This document shows positions 1-7,746 of a stretch of DNA of 64,000 nt, piece by piece. Every line of letters begins with the position of its first letter. Position 1 is the first letter of the stretch. The stretch is from positions 372,001-436,000 of the forward strand of contig NZ_CP157390.1 in NCBI RefSeq assembly GCF_040050925.1, written 5' to 3'. A program made the translations under genes and the position numbers. The notes under the pieces are model-generated. The model did not search any database and was not told where the DNA came from. It saw nothing but the letters and a program-made list of their open reading frames with translations. Origin of the DNA: Leifsonia sp. NPDC080035. Lineage in GTDB: Bacteria; Actinomycetota; Actinomycetes; Actinomycetales; Microbacteriaceae.

Positions 1-171
1 CAGCAGCGTCGACTTGCCGCTCCCGTTCGGTCCGATCAGCGAGGTCACCCGGCCCGCGGGCAGCTCGAGTGCCGCGGAGTGGACGACGTCGACGCCGTCG
101 TAGGCCACGGTCACCTCACGGGCGGCGAGGCCGGACGGCGGGCGGGTCGGCGAAGCGAAGGGAGCGGACAC
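1..171 (-). CDS. Siderophore/iron ABC transporter ATP-binding protein (N-terminal fragment)
   Basis: Only the first 57 codons are in the window, from a GTG start at 171 running off the left edge. The visible part has the usual first strand of an ABC ATPase and a Walker A motif (GPNGSGKST) at about residues 47-55. The gene is cut by the window edge, not visibly broken. A near-consensus DtxR/IdeR iron box lies a few bases upstream of the start, so the natural reading is a FepC/FecE-type ATPase that energises ferric-siderophore import and is repressed when iron is plentiful. The substrate is inferred from the operator alone; the sequence seen would fit any ABC importer ATPase. Confidence 0.75.
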   Translation of the reverse strand, partial: MSAPFASPTRPPSGLAAREVTVAYDGVDVVHSAALELPAGRVTSLIGPNGSGKSTLL

Positions 172-177
172 GGTTGG

Positions 178-196
178 TTAGGTTAGCATTACCTAA
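178..196. promoter_or_regulatory. DtxR/IdeR-type iron box
   Basis: The 19-base stretch TTAGGTTAGCATTACCTAA matches the known DtxR/IdeR consensus (TTAGGTTAGSCTAACCTAA) at all but two positions and is an interrupted palindrome. It sits 7 bases upstream of the GTG start of the leftward ABC ATPase, where a bound repressor would block transcription. Confidence 0.85.
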
Positions 197-280
197 CACG
201 CTTCTCCACCCGGCGCGAGAGATCGCATCCTGGGCCCGCGAACCCGCTGGCCCAGCGGTTTCTGGCGCGCTCGAGAGGCG

Positions 281-1393
281 TCAGCCGCGCGGGGTGCGGG
301 TGACCGCGCCGAGGCGCGGCAGTCGCGGCACGTCGGCCTCCGCTCCGGCCTCCGGCGGCACGACGACCTCCTGAGCGGCCGCGACGGCGGTGCCGTCCGC
401 GGCCACCGTCAGCGTCGCCGCCGGGTCGGTGCCGCGCTTCACCACGGCGAGCGCGATCGGCCCGAGCTCGTAGTGCAGGGCGACGGAGGTGACGGTGCCG
501 ACCTCGCGGTCGTCGAGAGACACGACCGCACCGCGTTCGGGATGCACGCCCTCCGAGCCGTCCAGGTGCAGCATCACGAGCCGGCGCGGCGGGTGGCCGA
601 GGTTGTGCACCTTCGCGACCGTCTCCTGACCGCGGTAGCAGCCCTTGTTCAGGTGCACGGCGGTGCGCAGCCAATCGAGCTCGTGCGGGATGGTGCGCTC
701 GTCGACCTCGGTGGAGAACCGCGGCCGCCACGCGGCGATCCGCAGCGCGTCGGCGGCGAGGGTCCCGGCGGCGGTGAGCTCTCCGGACTCGACGCGCGCG
801 ACGATGGATGCGAGAGCGTCCCGCGGCACCAGCCGCTCGCTCCAGCTCCAGTCCGCGCCGGGATGCTCGCCGCGCGCGTACTGGTGACCTCCGGGCGTGA
901 CGGCGTGCCACGGGTCGCGCCAGATCAGCGGCACGCCGCCCGGCGCTGCGATCGGGAGCGGCGGGTCGCCGAGGGTGCCGATGGTGGCGAGGTCCTCCGT
1001 GCGGTCCGCGACCTCGACGCGCAGCATGAAGCGCATGGAGTCGAGCCAGGAGCGCAGTCCCTCCGCCTCGGGTCGGTCGACCAGCAGCCACACGGTCTCG
1101 CCGTCGTCGAGGACGCGCGCCGCGTGCTCCACGCGGCCTGTCACATCCAGCAGAAGGGTCTCCGACGACTCCCCCGGCTTCAGCCCGGTGAGCGCCTGGC
1201 TGGTCAGCGAGTTGAGCCAGCTGAGCCGGTCGGGGCCGGTCACCGTGAGCACCGAGCGGTCGGAGAGGTCGACGATCGCGCCGCCCTCCACGAGGGCGCG
1301 CTGCTCGGCGAGCGGGCTGCCGTAGTGCGACGGGACGCCCGATCCCGTCGTGTCGACAGCGCCGGGCAGCCCGAGGAACGGTGAGCCGGACAT
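281..1393 (-). CDS. ygfZ: YgfZ/GcvT-like folate-binding protein
   Basis: Predicted 370-residue cytosolic protein of the YgfZ (COG0354) family, which resembles the glycine-cleavage T-protein, binds tetrahydrofolate and supports repair or assembly of some iron-sulfur enzymes. The family signature KGCYRGQE is at residues 250-257 with the conserved cysteine, and the N-terminal folate-binding part includes VDLSDRSVLTVTGPDRL. I start it at ATG 1393 because the upstream gene stops in the same TGATG overlap; a longer reading frame upstream carries only low-complexity arginine-rich sequence. It forms a two-gene unit with the nitrobindin-like gene. Confidence 0.9.
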   Translation of the reverse strand: MSGSPFLGLPGAVDTTGSGVPSHYGSPLAEQRALVEGGAIVDLSDRSVLTVTGPDRLSWLNSLTSQALTGLKPGESSETLLLDVTGRVEHAARVLDDGETVWLLVDRPEAEGLRSWLDSMRFMLRVEVADRTEDLATIGTLGDPPLPIAAPGGVPLIWRDPWHAVTPGGHQYARGEHPGADWSWSERLVPRDALASIVARVESGELTAAGTLAADALRIAAWRPRFSTEVDERTIPHELDWLRTAVHLNKGCYRGQETVAKVHNLGHPPRRLVMLHLDGSEGVHPERGAVVSLDDREVGTVTSVALHYELGPIALAVVKRGTDPAATLTVAADGTAVAAAQEVVVPPEAGAEADVPRLPRLGAVTRTPRG

Positions 1394-1989
1394 CACTCCA
1401 CCTTGGCGAGGCGGGCGGACGCGTGCGTGCGCAGGTCCTGGCCGAGTGCGGCGATGTCCCACGCCCAGAGCAGATGGTTCTCGACGAGCCCGTACAGGCG
1501 GGTCGCCGCCGTGTAGTCCTTCGCCCCGGCCGTGCGGACGACGGCGTCCGTGGCCAGGTCGATGCGCGGGCCGTTCACGCGACCGAGATAGAGCTCGCTG
1601 ACGCCGTCGGGGTGGATGATCGAGACGTCGATGTCGAAGCCGCCGTGCGACGCGCGGAGCGTCTCGACGGACTGCGCCGTGCCGAACGGCCGGGGACCCT
1701 CGCCCGGCAGCATCGCCGGCCCTGCATCCCCTTCGATCAGCTTGCGGCTCAGCCGCCAGTAGCCGGTCTCGGCGGCCAGCGGCGTGTGCTCCTCATCGAG
1801 GATCCACGAGGTGGAGGTGTAGTTCAGGTAGGGCTGACCGTCGTGGCTGAAGCTGATCCGCTGCCCGAACTCGCGCTCGGTGTGCTCCTCGCCGATCGCG
1901 TAGTCGAGCACACCTGTGCCCTCCCACACGCCGATCAGCCAGGAGAGCGGGACGAGCTCCGCGGGGAGGTCGGTGGGGATCTCGATCAT
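1393..1989 (-). CDS. FABP/nitrobindin-like heme-binding beta-barrel protein
   Basis: This 198-residue protein belongs to the bacterial THAP4-C/nitrobindin (DUF1794) family of ten-stranded beta barrels. The N-terminal signature GVWEGTG occurs at residues 20-26, followed by beta-rich sequence with RISFSHDGQPYLNYTS and a conserved histidine region near the C-terminus (ENHLLWAWDIAALG). Family members bind heme and are thought to handle nitrogen oxides or peroxynitrite; the ligand here is not visible. It ends at the start of ygfZ (TGATG), so the two are translationally coupled. Confidence 0.85.
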   Translation of the reverse strand: MIEIPTDLPAELVPLSWLIGVWEGTGVLDYAIGEEHTEREFGQRISFSHDGQPYLNYTSTSWILDEEHTPLAAETGYWRLSRKLIEGDAGPAMLPGEGPRPFGTAQSVETLRASHGGFDIDVSIIHPDGVSELYLGRVNGPRIDLATDAVVRTAGAKDYTAATRLYGLVENHLLWAWDIAALGQDLRTHASARLAKVE

Positions 1990-2007
1990 GCTCTACGGTC
2001 TACGCGA

Positions 2008-2118
2008 TCAGCGCTGCCCGCGGAAGAGGTTGTAGACGACCACACCGGAGACGCCCAGGATCGCGAGGGTGGCCAGGCCCAGCAGGCCGATGAAGAAGAG
2101 TTCGAGAGCGACGAGCAT
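2008..2118 (-). CDS. Small single-pass membrane protein (36 aa)
   Basis: A 36-residue reading frame from ATG 2118 encodes one hydrophobic helix (LFFIGLLGLATLAILGVSGV) followed by a short basic tail ending FRGQR. It is transcribed in the same direction as, and 18 bases upstream of, the nitrobindin-like gene. Its clean hydrophobic-then-basic layout and position suggest a real small membrane protein. No function is recognised. Confidence 0.55.
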   Translation of the reverse strand: MLVALELFFIGLLGLATLAILGVSGVVVYNLFRGQR

Positions 2119-2129
2119 ACGGCCAGTCT

Positions 2130-2360
2130 AATCAGTGCCCGAGCGTGGTGAGGCCTGCGGGAAGATCTCCGGAGACGATGATGCGTTTTCTATCGCTTCC
2201 GGAGATCTTCGCGGGTCACATCGGCGTGTTGCGTGAAAAACTCCGGGATGGACGGCGGACTCGCAATCACCTCCGGAGTTGTTCACCACCACATCGGCGT
2301 GTTGCGTGAACAACTCCGGACGCGATGGCGCCGGAATCAGTGCCCGAGCGTGGTGAGGCC
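2130..2360. repeat. 26-bp direct duplication flanking paired palindromes
   Basis: An identical 26-base sequence occurs at 2130-2155 and 2335-2360; the right copy is the 3' end of the downstream membrane-protein gene (encoding GLTTLGH and its stop), the left copy is a detached duplicate. Between them lie a perfect 13-base inverted repeat (gaagatctccgga, 2161-2173 and 2198-2210), a perfect 14-base inverted repeat (ccggagttgttcac, 2273-2286 and 2306-2319), and two near-identical copies of a roughly 30-base segment (2218-2247 and 2291-2320) containing cggcgtgttgcgtgaa. The layout resembles a REP-type palindromic element that duplicated target sequence. Confidence 0.7.
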
Positions 2361-2744
2361 GAGGATCGCCCCGATGACGCCGAGGATCACCAGCGTGCCG
2401 GTGAGCGTCGCCGCGAGGCGGTTCACGAACCCGTCCTTCTGCTGCGTCGCGAGCTGCGCGCCGAAGGACGCGATGACGCAGACGCCGAGCGCGAGCGAGA
2501 GCCAGGAGGCGTACTGCGCGGGATGCGACAGGGTGCCGATGAGCACCCCCAGCACGAGCGCGATCACCCAGACGGCCCCGACGCTCCCGTAGACGGCGCC
2601 GCGCGACAGCGGGGCGGCCGGTGCGCCCGCGGCGGCGGCAGGACCGAGCGGGCCCGGGTCCGCCGCGGTGGCGTCACGGGAGCCCGCGACCTCTGCACCA
2701 TCGTCGGGTGCGCCCGGTCCTCCTGAAGGGGGCTTCTCGCTCAT
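2337..2744 (-). CDS. Three-helix membrane protein of unknown function
   Basis: A 135-residue protein starting at ATG 2744 (MSEKPPSGG). The first 45 residues are Pro/Ala/Gly rich and probably disordered in the cytoplasm. Three hydrophobic segments follow: AVYGSVGAVWVIALVLGVLIG, ASWLSLALGVCVIASFGAQL and LTGTLVILGVIGAILGLTTL. I do not recognise a family beyond an actinobacterial multi-pass membrane protein. It is divergent from glnR; a longer upstream start would overlap the glnR promoter and is disfavoured. Confidence 0.7.
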   Translation of the reverse strand: MSEKPPSGGPGAPDDGAEVAGSRDATAADPGPLGPAAAAGAPAAPLSRGAVYGSVGAVWVIALVLGVLIGTLSHPAQYASWLSLALGVCVIASFGAQLATQQKDGFVNRLAATLTGTLVILGVIGAILGLTTLGH

Positions 2745-2839
2745 CCCCCCATTCTGCCCCGCCGCCGACCGCCCGGGGACAGGCGGCGCAGGCATTTCCG
2801 GTAGCATTGCGGCACACAAGGGACAAGAGGAGGAACTGG

Positions 2840-3532
2840 GTGGCGCAGCTTCTGATCCTCACCTCCGCGCCCGAGACCGAGGTCCTCCCTTCGCTCGCCC
2901 TGCTCAGCCACCGCGCCCGTCAGATCCCGGCCGAACCGGCCTCGCTCGTGAACGCCCCGAGCTGCGACCTGATCTTCGTCGACGCCCGACGGGACCTCGC
3001 GAGCGCCAAGTCGCTCTGCAAGATCCTGACGACCACGGGCATCACGGTGCCCCTCGTGCTCGTGCTCACCGAGGGCGGCCTCACCGCGGTCAGCGCCGAC
3101 TGGGGCGCGAGCGACGTGCTGCTGGAGAGCGCGGGCCCCGCCGAGGTGGATGCGCGCATCCGCCTGGCCATCGGCCGGCAGAGCCAGGAGCACTCGCAGA
3201 CCAAGATCCAGGCCTCCGGCATCACGATCGACGAGGCCAGCTACTCCGCGAAGGCGCACGGACGCGCGCTCGACCTCACCTTCAAGGAGTTCGAGCTGCT
3301 GCGCTTCTTCGCCACCCACCCCTCCCGGGTGTTCACCAGGGAGCAGCTGCTCAGCGAGGTGTGGGGTTACGACTACTTCGGCGGCACGCGCACCGTGGAC
3401 GTGCACGTGCGACGCCTGCGCGCAAAGCTCGGCGACCTGGAGTCGCTGATCGGCACGGTGCGCAACGTCGGCTACCGGTTCAACGTGTACGAGGAGGACA
3501 ATGACCGCCTCCCTTCGCCTGTCGGTCCCTGA
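2840..3532 (+). CDS. glnR: GlnR-type winged-helix regulator of nitrogen metabolism
   Basis: The 230-residue product has an atypical receiver domain (residues 1-115, with DLIFVDARRD and LVLVLTEGGL) and an OmpR-type winged helix (about 145-225, LTFKEFELLRFF then DVHVRRLRAKLG). The receiver matches my memory of the GlnR family of Streptomyces, including the unusual TEGGL and DVLLESAGPAEV segments; it lacks the usual conserved lysine, as expected for this orphan regulator with no sensor kinase. GTG 2840 is chosen because AGGAGGA lies 6 bases upstream. GlnR controls ammonium assimilation genes. It overlaps mshD by 32 bases. Confidence 0.9.
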   Translation: MAQLLILTSAPETEVLPSLALLSHRARQIPAEPASLVNAPSCDLIFVDARRDLASAKSLCKILTTTGITVPLVLVLTEGGLTAVSADWGASDVLLESAGPAEVDARIRLAIGRQSQEHSQTKIQASGITIDEASYSAKAHGRALDLTFKEFELLRFFATHPSRVFTREQLLSEVWGYDYFGGTRTVDVHVRRLRAKLGDLESLIGTVRNVGYRFNVYEEDNDRLPSPVGP

Positions 3533-4400
3533 CCTCGCGAATCCCGCCGATCGGGATGCCTACTTCGCCGTGGTGGACGCCGCGGCGGACGCGGACGGCG
3601 CCGCCGCGTTCGACGAGCAGACCCGGCTGGACCTTGCCGCCGGGCGGCGTGCGCCGTGGGCCGCACGGGATGCGTCCGGGGCGATGCGCGCCGTCGCCGT
3701 GCTCGGCGGCGGAGCGCTCGACCTGGTCGTCGCGCCCGACGCGCGCGGACGCGGCGTCGGGCGGCAGACGCTGTCCGCCCTGCTGGAGGAGGTGCCGCGG
3801 GGCGCGCTCACCGCGTGGTCGCACGGCGACCATCCCGGCGCCCACCGGCTGGCGGCGCGCTTCGGCTTCACGGCGGCGCGCTCGCTGCTCGGGATGCGGC
3901 TGATGCTCGACGGCGCGGCGCATCCTGCCGCACCACCGCACGGGTTCTCGCTCGACCGCTTCCGGCCGGGGCGCGACGACGCCGAGTGGGTCGGCCTGAA
4001 CCAGCGCACCTTCGCCTCGCATCCAGAGCAGGGCAGGATGACCGCGGCGGATCTGCACGACAGGATGGCGGAGCCGTGGTTCGACGCCGGCGACTTCCTG
4101 GTGCTGCGCGACCCGGACGGGCGCATGGTCGGCTACGACTGGCTCAAGGTCGGCGGGGACGACCAGGCCGGCGAGATCTACGTGCTCGGCGTCGATCCCG
4201 GCCTCTCGGGACGCGGCCTCGGCCGGGTGCTTCTGATGGCGGGCCTCGCCCGGCTCGGCGAACGCGGCTGCCGCGAGGCCGCCCTGTACGTCGAGGGCGA
4301 CAACGACGCCGCACTCTGGCTGTACCGGTCGGCCGGCTTCGCAGTCTCCTCCACAGACGTGCAGTACCGCCGTTCATCCCCCGTTTACCCCGGACCGTGA
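3501..4400 (+). CDS. mshD: Mycothiol synthase (acetyl-CoA:Cys-GlcN-Ins acetyltransferase)
   Basis: MshD catalyses the last step of mycothiol synthesis, N-acetylation of Cys-GlcN-inositol. The 299-residue protein has two tandem GNAT domains as in the known enzyme. The N-terminal one carries LVVAPDARGRGVGRQTL near residue 75 and the C-terminal one carries EIYVLGVDPGLSGRGLG and the acetyl-CoA-binding loop near residue 230, followed by LYVEGDNDAALWLYRSAGF. The ATG at 3501 has GAGGAGGA directly upstream, inside the end of glnR, so the two are translationally linked. Presence of mshD indicates a mycothiol-producing actinobacterium. Confidence 0.92.
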   Translation: MTASLRLSVPDLANPADRDAYFAVVDAAADADGAAAFDEQTRLDLAAGRRAPWAARDASGAMRAVAVLGGGALDLVVAPDARGRGVGRQTLSALLEEVPRGALTAWSHGDHPGAHRLAARFGFTAARSLLGMRLMLDGAAHPAAPPHGFSLDRFRPGRDDAEWVGLNQRTFASHPEQGRMTAADLHDRMAEPWFDAGDFLVLRDPDGRMVGYDWLKVGGDDQAGEIYVLGVDPGLSGRGLGRVLLMAGLARLGERGCREAALYVEGDNDAALWLYRSAGFAVSSTDVQYRRSSPVYPGP

Positions 4401-4432
4401 CCGACGCCTCCACCCGGTGCGATGATGGGGGC

Positions 4433-6643
4433 ATGGACGAGCGGACCACACTCGAGAACGGCCTTCTGGACACCGGGCTGGGCGGCAGCCTGGGCAGCGA
4501 CTTCGACGACGACTTCGCTCCCTTCATCTACGAGCCGGATCCGACGCTGCCGGACAACCGCTATCTCGACCGCGAGCTGAGCTGGCTGGCGTTCAACCAG
4601 CGCGTGCTGGAGCTGGCGGAGGACCCGCTGCTGCCGGTGCTGGAACGCGCCAACTTCCTGGCGATCTTCGCCAGCAACCTCGACGAGTTCTTCATGGTGC
4701 GCGTCGCCGGTCTCAAGCGCCGCATCGCCACCGGGCTCGCCGTGCCAACCAACGTCGGCCGTGCTCCGCAGGACGTGCTCGCCGACATCTCGGAGAAGGC
4801 GCACGAGCTGCAGACGAGGCACGCCCGCGCCTACCGGGAGCTGGTGCTTCCCGCGCTGAGCGCTGCCGGGATCTCGGTGGTGAGCTTCGACGAGCTGGAC
4901 GAGGCGGACAAGGCGCAGATGCGCGAGGTGTTCTCCCAGCAGATCTTCCCCGTGCTGATGCCGCTCGCCGTCGACCCCGCGCACCCGTTCCCCTACATCT
5001 CGGGGCTCTCGCTCAACCTCTCGGTGCGCGTGCGCAACTCACGGACGGGCAAGGAACAGTTCGCCCGCCTGAAGGTGCCGCAGATGCTCCCCCGATTCGT
5101 GCGCATCGATCAGCGCGAGACGCTCGGCCAGGTGCGGTTCATCACGCTGGAGGACCTGATCGCCAACCACCTCGGCGACCTCTTCCCCGGCATGGAGATC
5201 CTCGACCACCACGTCTTCCGGGTCACCCGCAACGAGGACGTCGAGATCGACGAGGACGAGACCGAGAACCTCATCCAGGCGCTCGAGCGCGAGCTCCTGC
5301 GCCGCCGGTTCGGCCCGCCCATCCGCCTCGAGGTCACGGAGGACATGGACGACGTGACCCTCGGGCTGCTCGTCCGCGAGCTGGATGTGACGGAGCAGGA
5401 GGTCTACCGCCTGCCCGCGCCGCTAGACCTGGGCGGTCTCTTCGACCTGGCCCGCATCGACCGGCCCGACCTGCACTACCCCAACCACGTCCCGACCACC
5501 GCGGCCCAGCTGATGCCGAGCGAGCCGAACGCCAAGCCGGACGTGTTCGCCGCGGTCTCCCGGCAGGACATCCTGCTGCACCACCCCTACGAGTCGTTCG
5601 CGACAAGCGTTCAGGCGTTCCTCGAGCAGGCGGCAGCCGACCCGCACGTGCTCGCCATCAAGCAGACGCTGTACCGCACCTCCGGGGACAGCCCGATCGT
5701 CGAGGCGCTGATCGACGCCGCGGAGGCGGGCAAGCAGGTGCTCGCGCTGGTCGAGATCAAGGCCCGCTTCGACGAGCAGAACAACATCTCCTGGGCCCGC
5801 AAGCTCGAGAAGGCCGGCGTGCACGTCGTGTACGGCCTGGTCGGGCTGAAGACGCACTGCAAGCTCGCGCTCGTCATCCGCGAGGAGAAGGGCGTCCTCA
5901 AGCACTACAGCCACATCGGGACGGGCAACTACAATCCGAAGACCTCCCGCATCTACGAGGACCTCGGGCTGCTGACCGCCGACGACCAGGTGGGCAAGGA
6001 CCTGACGCGCCTCTTCAACGAGCTCTCCGGCTACGCGATCGAGAAGAAGTTCAAGCGGCTTCTCGTCGCTCCTCTGCACCTGCGGAAGGGGCTGCTGAAG
6101 CGCATCGACGCCGAGGCTGCGAACGCGGCGGCCGGGCGCCCCTCCGGCATCCGCATCAAGCTGAACTCGATCGTCGACGAGGCGATCATCGACGCTCTGT
6201 ACCGGGCAAGCCAGGCCGGTGTGCCGATCGATCTGTGGGTACGCGGCATCTGCGGCCTGGTGCCGGGACGCGAGGGGCTGTCCGAGAACATCCGGGTGCG
6301 CTCGGTGCTCGGCCGCTACCTGGAGCACTCCCGCGTGTTCTCGTTCGTGAACGACGGCGACCCGCAGGTGTACATCGGCAGCGCCGACATGATGCACCGC
6401 AACCTCGACCGCCGCGTTGAGGCGCTGGTGCGGCTGACCGCTCCGGAGCACCTCGCCGAGCTCGACGCGCTGTTCGACCTCGCCTTCGACCCGCGCACCG
6501 CCGCGTGGTCGCTGGCAGAGGACGGCGTGTGGACGCGCGAGCACCTCGACGAGAACGGCAAGCCGCTGACCGACCTGCAGAACAAGCTCATGCAGCAGAT
6601 CGGCCACCGTCCGCGCAGCGCCCGCACGGGAAGCAGGCGGTGA
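4433..6643 (+). CDS. ppk: Polyphosphate kinase 1
   Basis: PPK1 reversibly makes polyphosphate from ATP at the membrane or cytosol. The 736-residue length and N-terminal RYLDRELSWLAFNQRVLELA are typical. The autophosphorylated histidine is H494 in SHIGTGNYNPKTSR, and the second conserved active-site segment MMHRNLDRRVE is near the C-terminus; the region KARFDEQNNISWARKLE carries the conserved ATP-binding lysines and arginines. I start at ATG 4433, 30 bases after mshD. It ends in a GTGA overlap with the MutT1-like gene and precedes the phosphate uptake operon, so phosphate storage and import genes are adjacent. Confidence 0.96.
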   Translation: MDERTTLENGLLDTGLGGSLGSDFDDDFAPFIYEPDPTLPDNRYLDRELSWLAFNQRVLELAEDPLLPVLERANFLAIFASNLDEFFMVRVAGLKRRIATGLAVPTNVGRAPQDVLADISEKAHELQTRHARAYRELVLPALSAAGISVVSFDELDEADKAQMREVFSQQIFPVLMPLAVDPAHPFPYISGLSLNLSVRVRNSRTGKEQFARLKVPQMLPRFVRIDQRETLGQVRFITLEDLIANHLGDLFPGMEILDHHVFRVTRNEDVEIDEDETENLIQALERELLRRRFGPPIRLEVTEDMDDVTLGLLVRELDVTEQEVYRLPAPLDLGGLFDLARIDRPDLHYPNHVPTTAAQLMPSEPNAKPDVFAAVSRQDILLHHPYESFATSVQAFLEQAAADPHVLAIKQTLYRTSGDSPIVEALIDAAEAGKQVLALVEIKARFDEQNNISWARKLEKAGVHVVYGLVGLKTHCKLALVIREEKGVLKHYSHIGTGNYNPKTSRIYEDLGLLTADDQVGKDLTRLFNELSGYAIEKKFKRLLVAPLHLRKGLLKRIDAEAANAAAGRPSGIRIKLNSIVDEAIIDALYRASQAGVPIDLWVRGICGLVPGREGLSENIRVRSVLGRYLEHSRVFSFVNDGDPQVYIGSADMMHRNLDRRVEALVRLTAPEHLAELDALFDLAFDPRTAAWSLAEDGVWTREHLDENGKPLTDLQNKLMQQIGHRPRSARTGSRR

Positions 6644-7578
6644 GCCTCGCCATCTACGCGGCGGGCGCTCTGTGCTGGCGCGTCGTGGACGAGAAGATCG
6701 TCGTGCTCGTGGTGCACCGCACCAAGTACGGCGACGTCACCATCCCCAAGGGGAAGGTCGACCCTGGTGAGACCCTGCCGGCGACGGCGGTCCGCGAGAT
6801 CCGGGAGGAGACCGGCCTCGCCATCGCCCTCGGCGTCCCGCTCGGCGTCTCCTCCTACCCGCTGAGCTCCGGCCGCGAGAAGATCGTGCACTACTGGGCC
6901 GCCGAGGTCGACGACCACGCCATCGAGCAGTCGACCTTCGTGCCGAATTCCGAGATCGCGGCGATCGAGTGGGTGAGCCTGAAGAAGGCGCGCGGCTATC
7001 TCACCTACGAACGCGACGTGGAGATCCTTGACGCGTTCGAGGCGCTCGTCAGGCAGGGCATCACCTCCACGTTCGCGCTGATCGCGCTGCGCCACGGCAA
7101 GGCCGAGCCGCGCGGCGACTGGGACGGGACCGACGCGTCCCGCCCGCTCACCGAGCGCGGCGTCCGGCAGGCGGCCGGTGACGTCCCGACGCTGATGGCG
7201 TGGCGACCCCGCCGCATCATCACCAGCGACGCGGTGCGCTGCGTCGCGACCGTCGCCCCGCTGGCCGCGGCGACCGGCATCAAGCCGCGCCGGGAGCCGG
7301 GGATCAGCCAGGACGCCTACGAGGAGGGTCGCGGCGACGTGCGCTCGGTCATCGGCAAGCGCGTGCGCTCCCGCAAGAGCGCTGTGCTCTGCAGCCACGG
7401 ACCGGTGCTGCCGGAGATCATGCGCGAGATCGCGCTCGCCACCGGCACGATGCCCGGCGCCTACCTGAACGACGCCGCCGACCTGGACACGGGCGGCTTC
7501 TCTGTCGTCCACCTCTCGGCGACGAACCCCTCCAGCGGCATCGTCTCCATCGAGACCTACGCGCCCGCCGCCGGCTGA
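6640..7578 (+). CDS. Nudix hydrolase fused to histidine phosphatase (MutT1-like)
   Basis: A 312-residue two-domain protein. Residues 1-135 form a Nudix domain with the box GKVDPGETLPATAVREIREE; residues 150-310 form a histidine-phosphatase domain whose RHG catalytic motif is LRHGKAE and whose second histidine is in CSHGPVLPEI. This order is that of mycobacterial MutT1, which removes 8-oxo-(d)GTP and splits diadenosine polyphosphates, a role in sanitising nucleotides. The GTG at 6640 overlaps the ppk stop as GTGA; upstream in-frame sequence is out-of-frame ppk. Substrate is inferred from the domain pair. Confidence 0.88.
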   Translation: MSLAIYAAGALCWRVVDEKIVVLVVHRTKYGDVTIPKGKVDPGETLPATAVREIREETGLAIALGVPLGVSSYPLSSGREKIVHYWAAEVDDHAIEQSTFVPNSEIAAIEWVSLKKARGYLTYERDVEILDAFEALVRQGITSTFALIALRHGKAEPRGDWDGTDASRPLTERGVRQAAGDVPTLMAWRPRRIITSDAVRCVATVAPLAAATGIKPRREPGISQDAYEEGRGDVRSVIGKRVRSRKSAVLCSHGPVLPEIMREIALATGTMPGAYLNDAADLDTGGFSVVHLSATNPSSGIVSIETYAPAAG

Positions 7579-7634
7579 GGCACGTTCGCGGGACGGCGCG
7601 CAGAGCATGCAGGCGCATCAAGTGAACACACGTC

Positions 7635-7656
7635 GTTAACCTTCCGTTTACCGCTG
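7635..7656 (+). promoter_or_regulatory. PHO box (PhoP-type direct repeats)
   Basis: Two adjacent 11-base units, GTTAACCTTCC and GTTTACCGCTG, match the GTTCACC-core direct repeats recognised by PhoP in Streptomyces, with the exact 11-base period. They lie about 90 bases before the pstS start, where phosphate-starvation control of the pst operon is expected. Confidence 0.8.
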
Positions 7657-7746
7657 CGGGGGACTCTGGTCAGACACCGGGAATAGCGTCACACGCGGGT
7701 CGCACCGACCCCGTCCTGTTGTTACTGATCCCCGGAAGGGACAACT

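Noticed and set aside
189..1091. Alternative leftward and rightward frames over ygfZ
   Set aside because: They overlap ygfZ completely, are Arg/Ala-rich and lack any motif.
3656..4432. 259-codon extension at the start of ppk
   Set aside because: It is mshD read out of frame, Arg-rich, and adds nothing shared with PPK; ATG 4433 gives the normal length.
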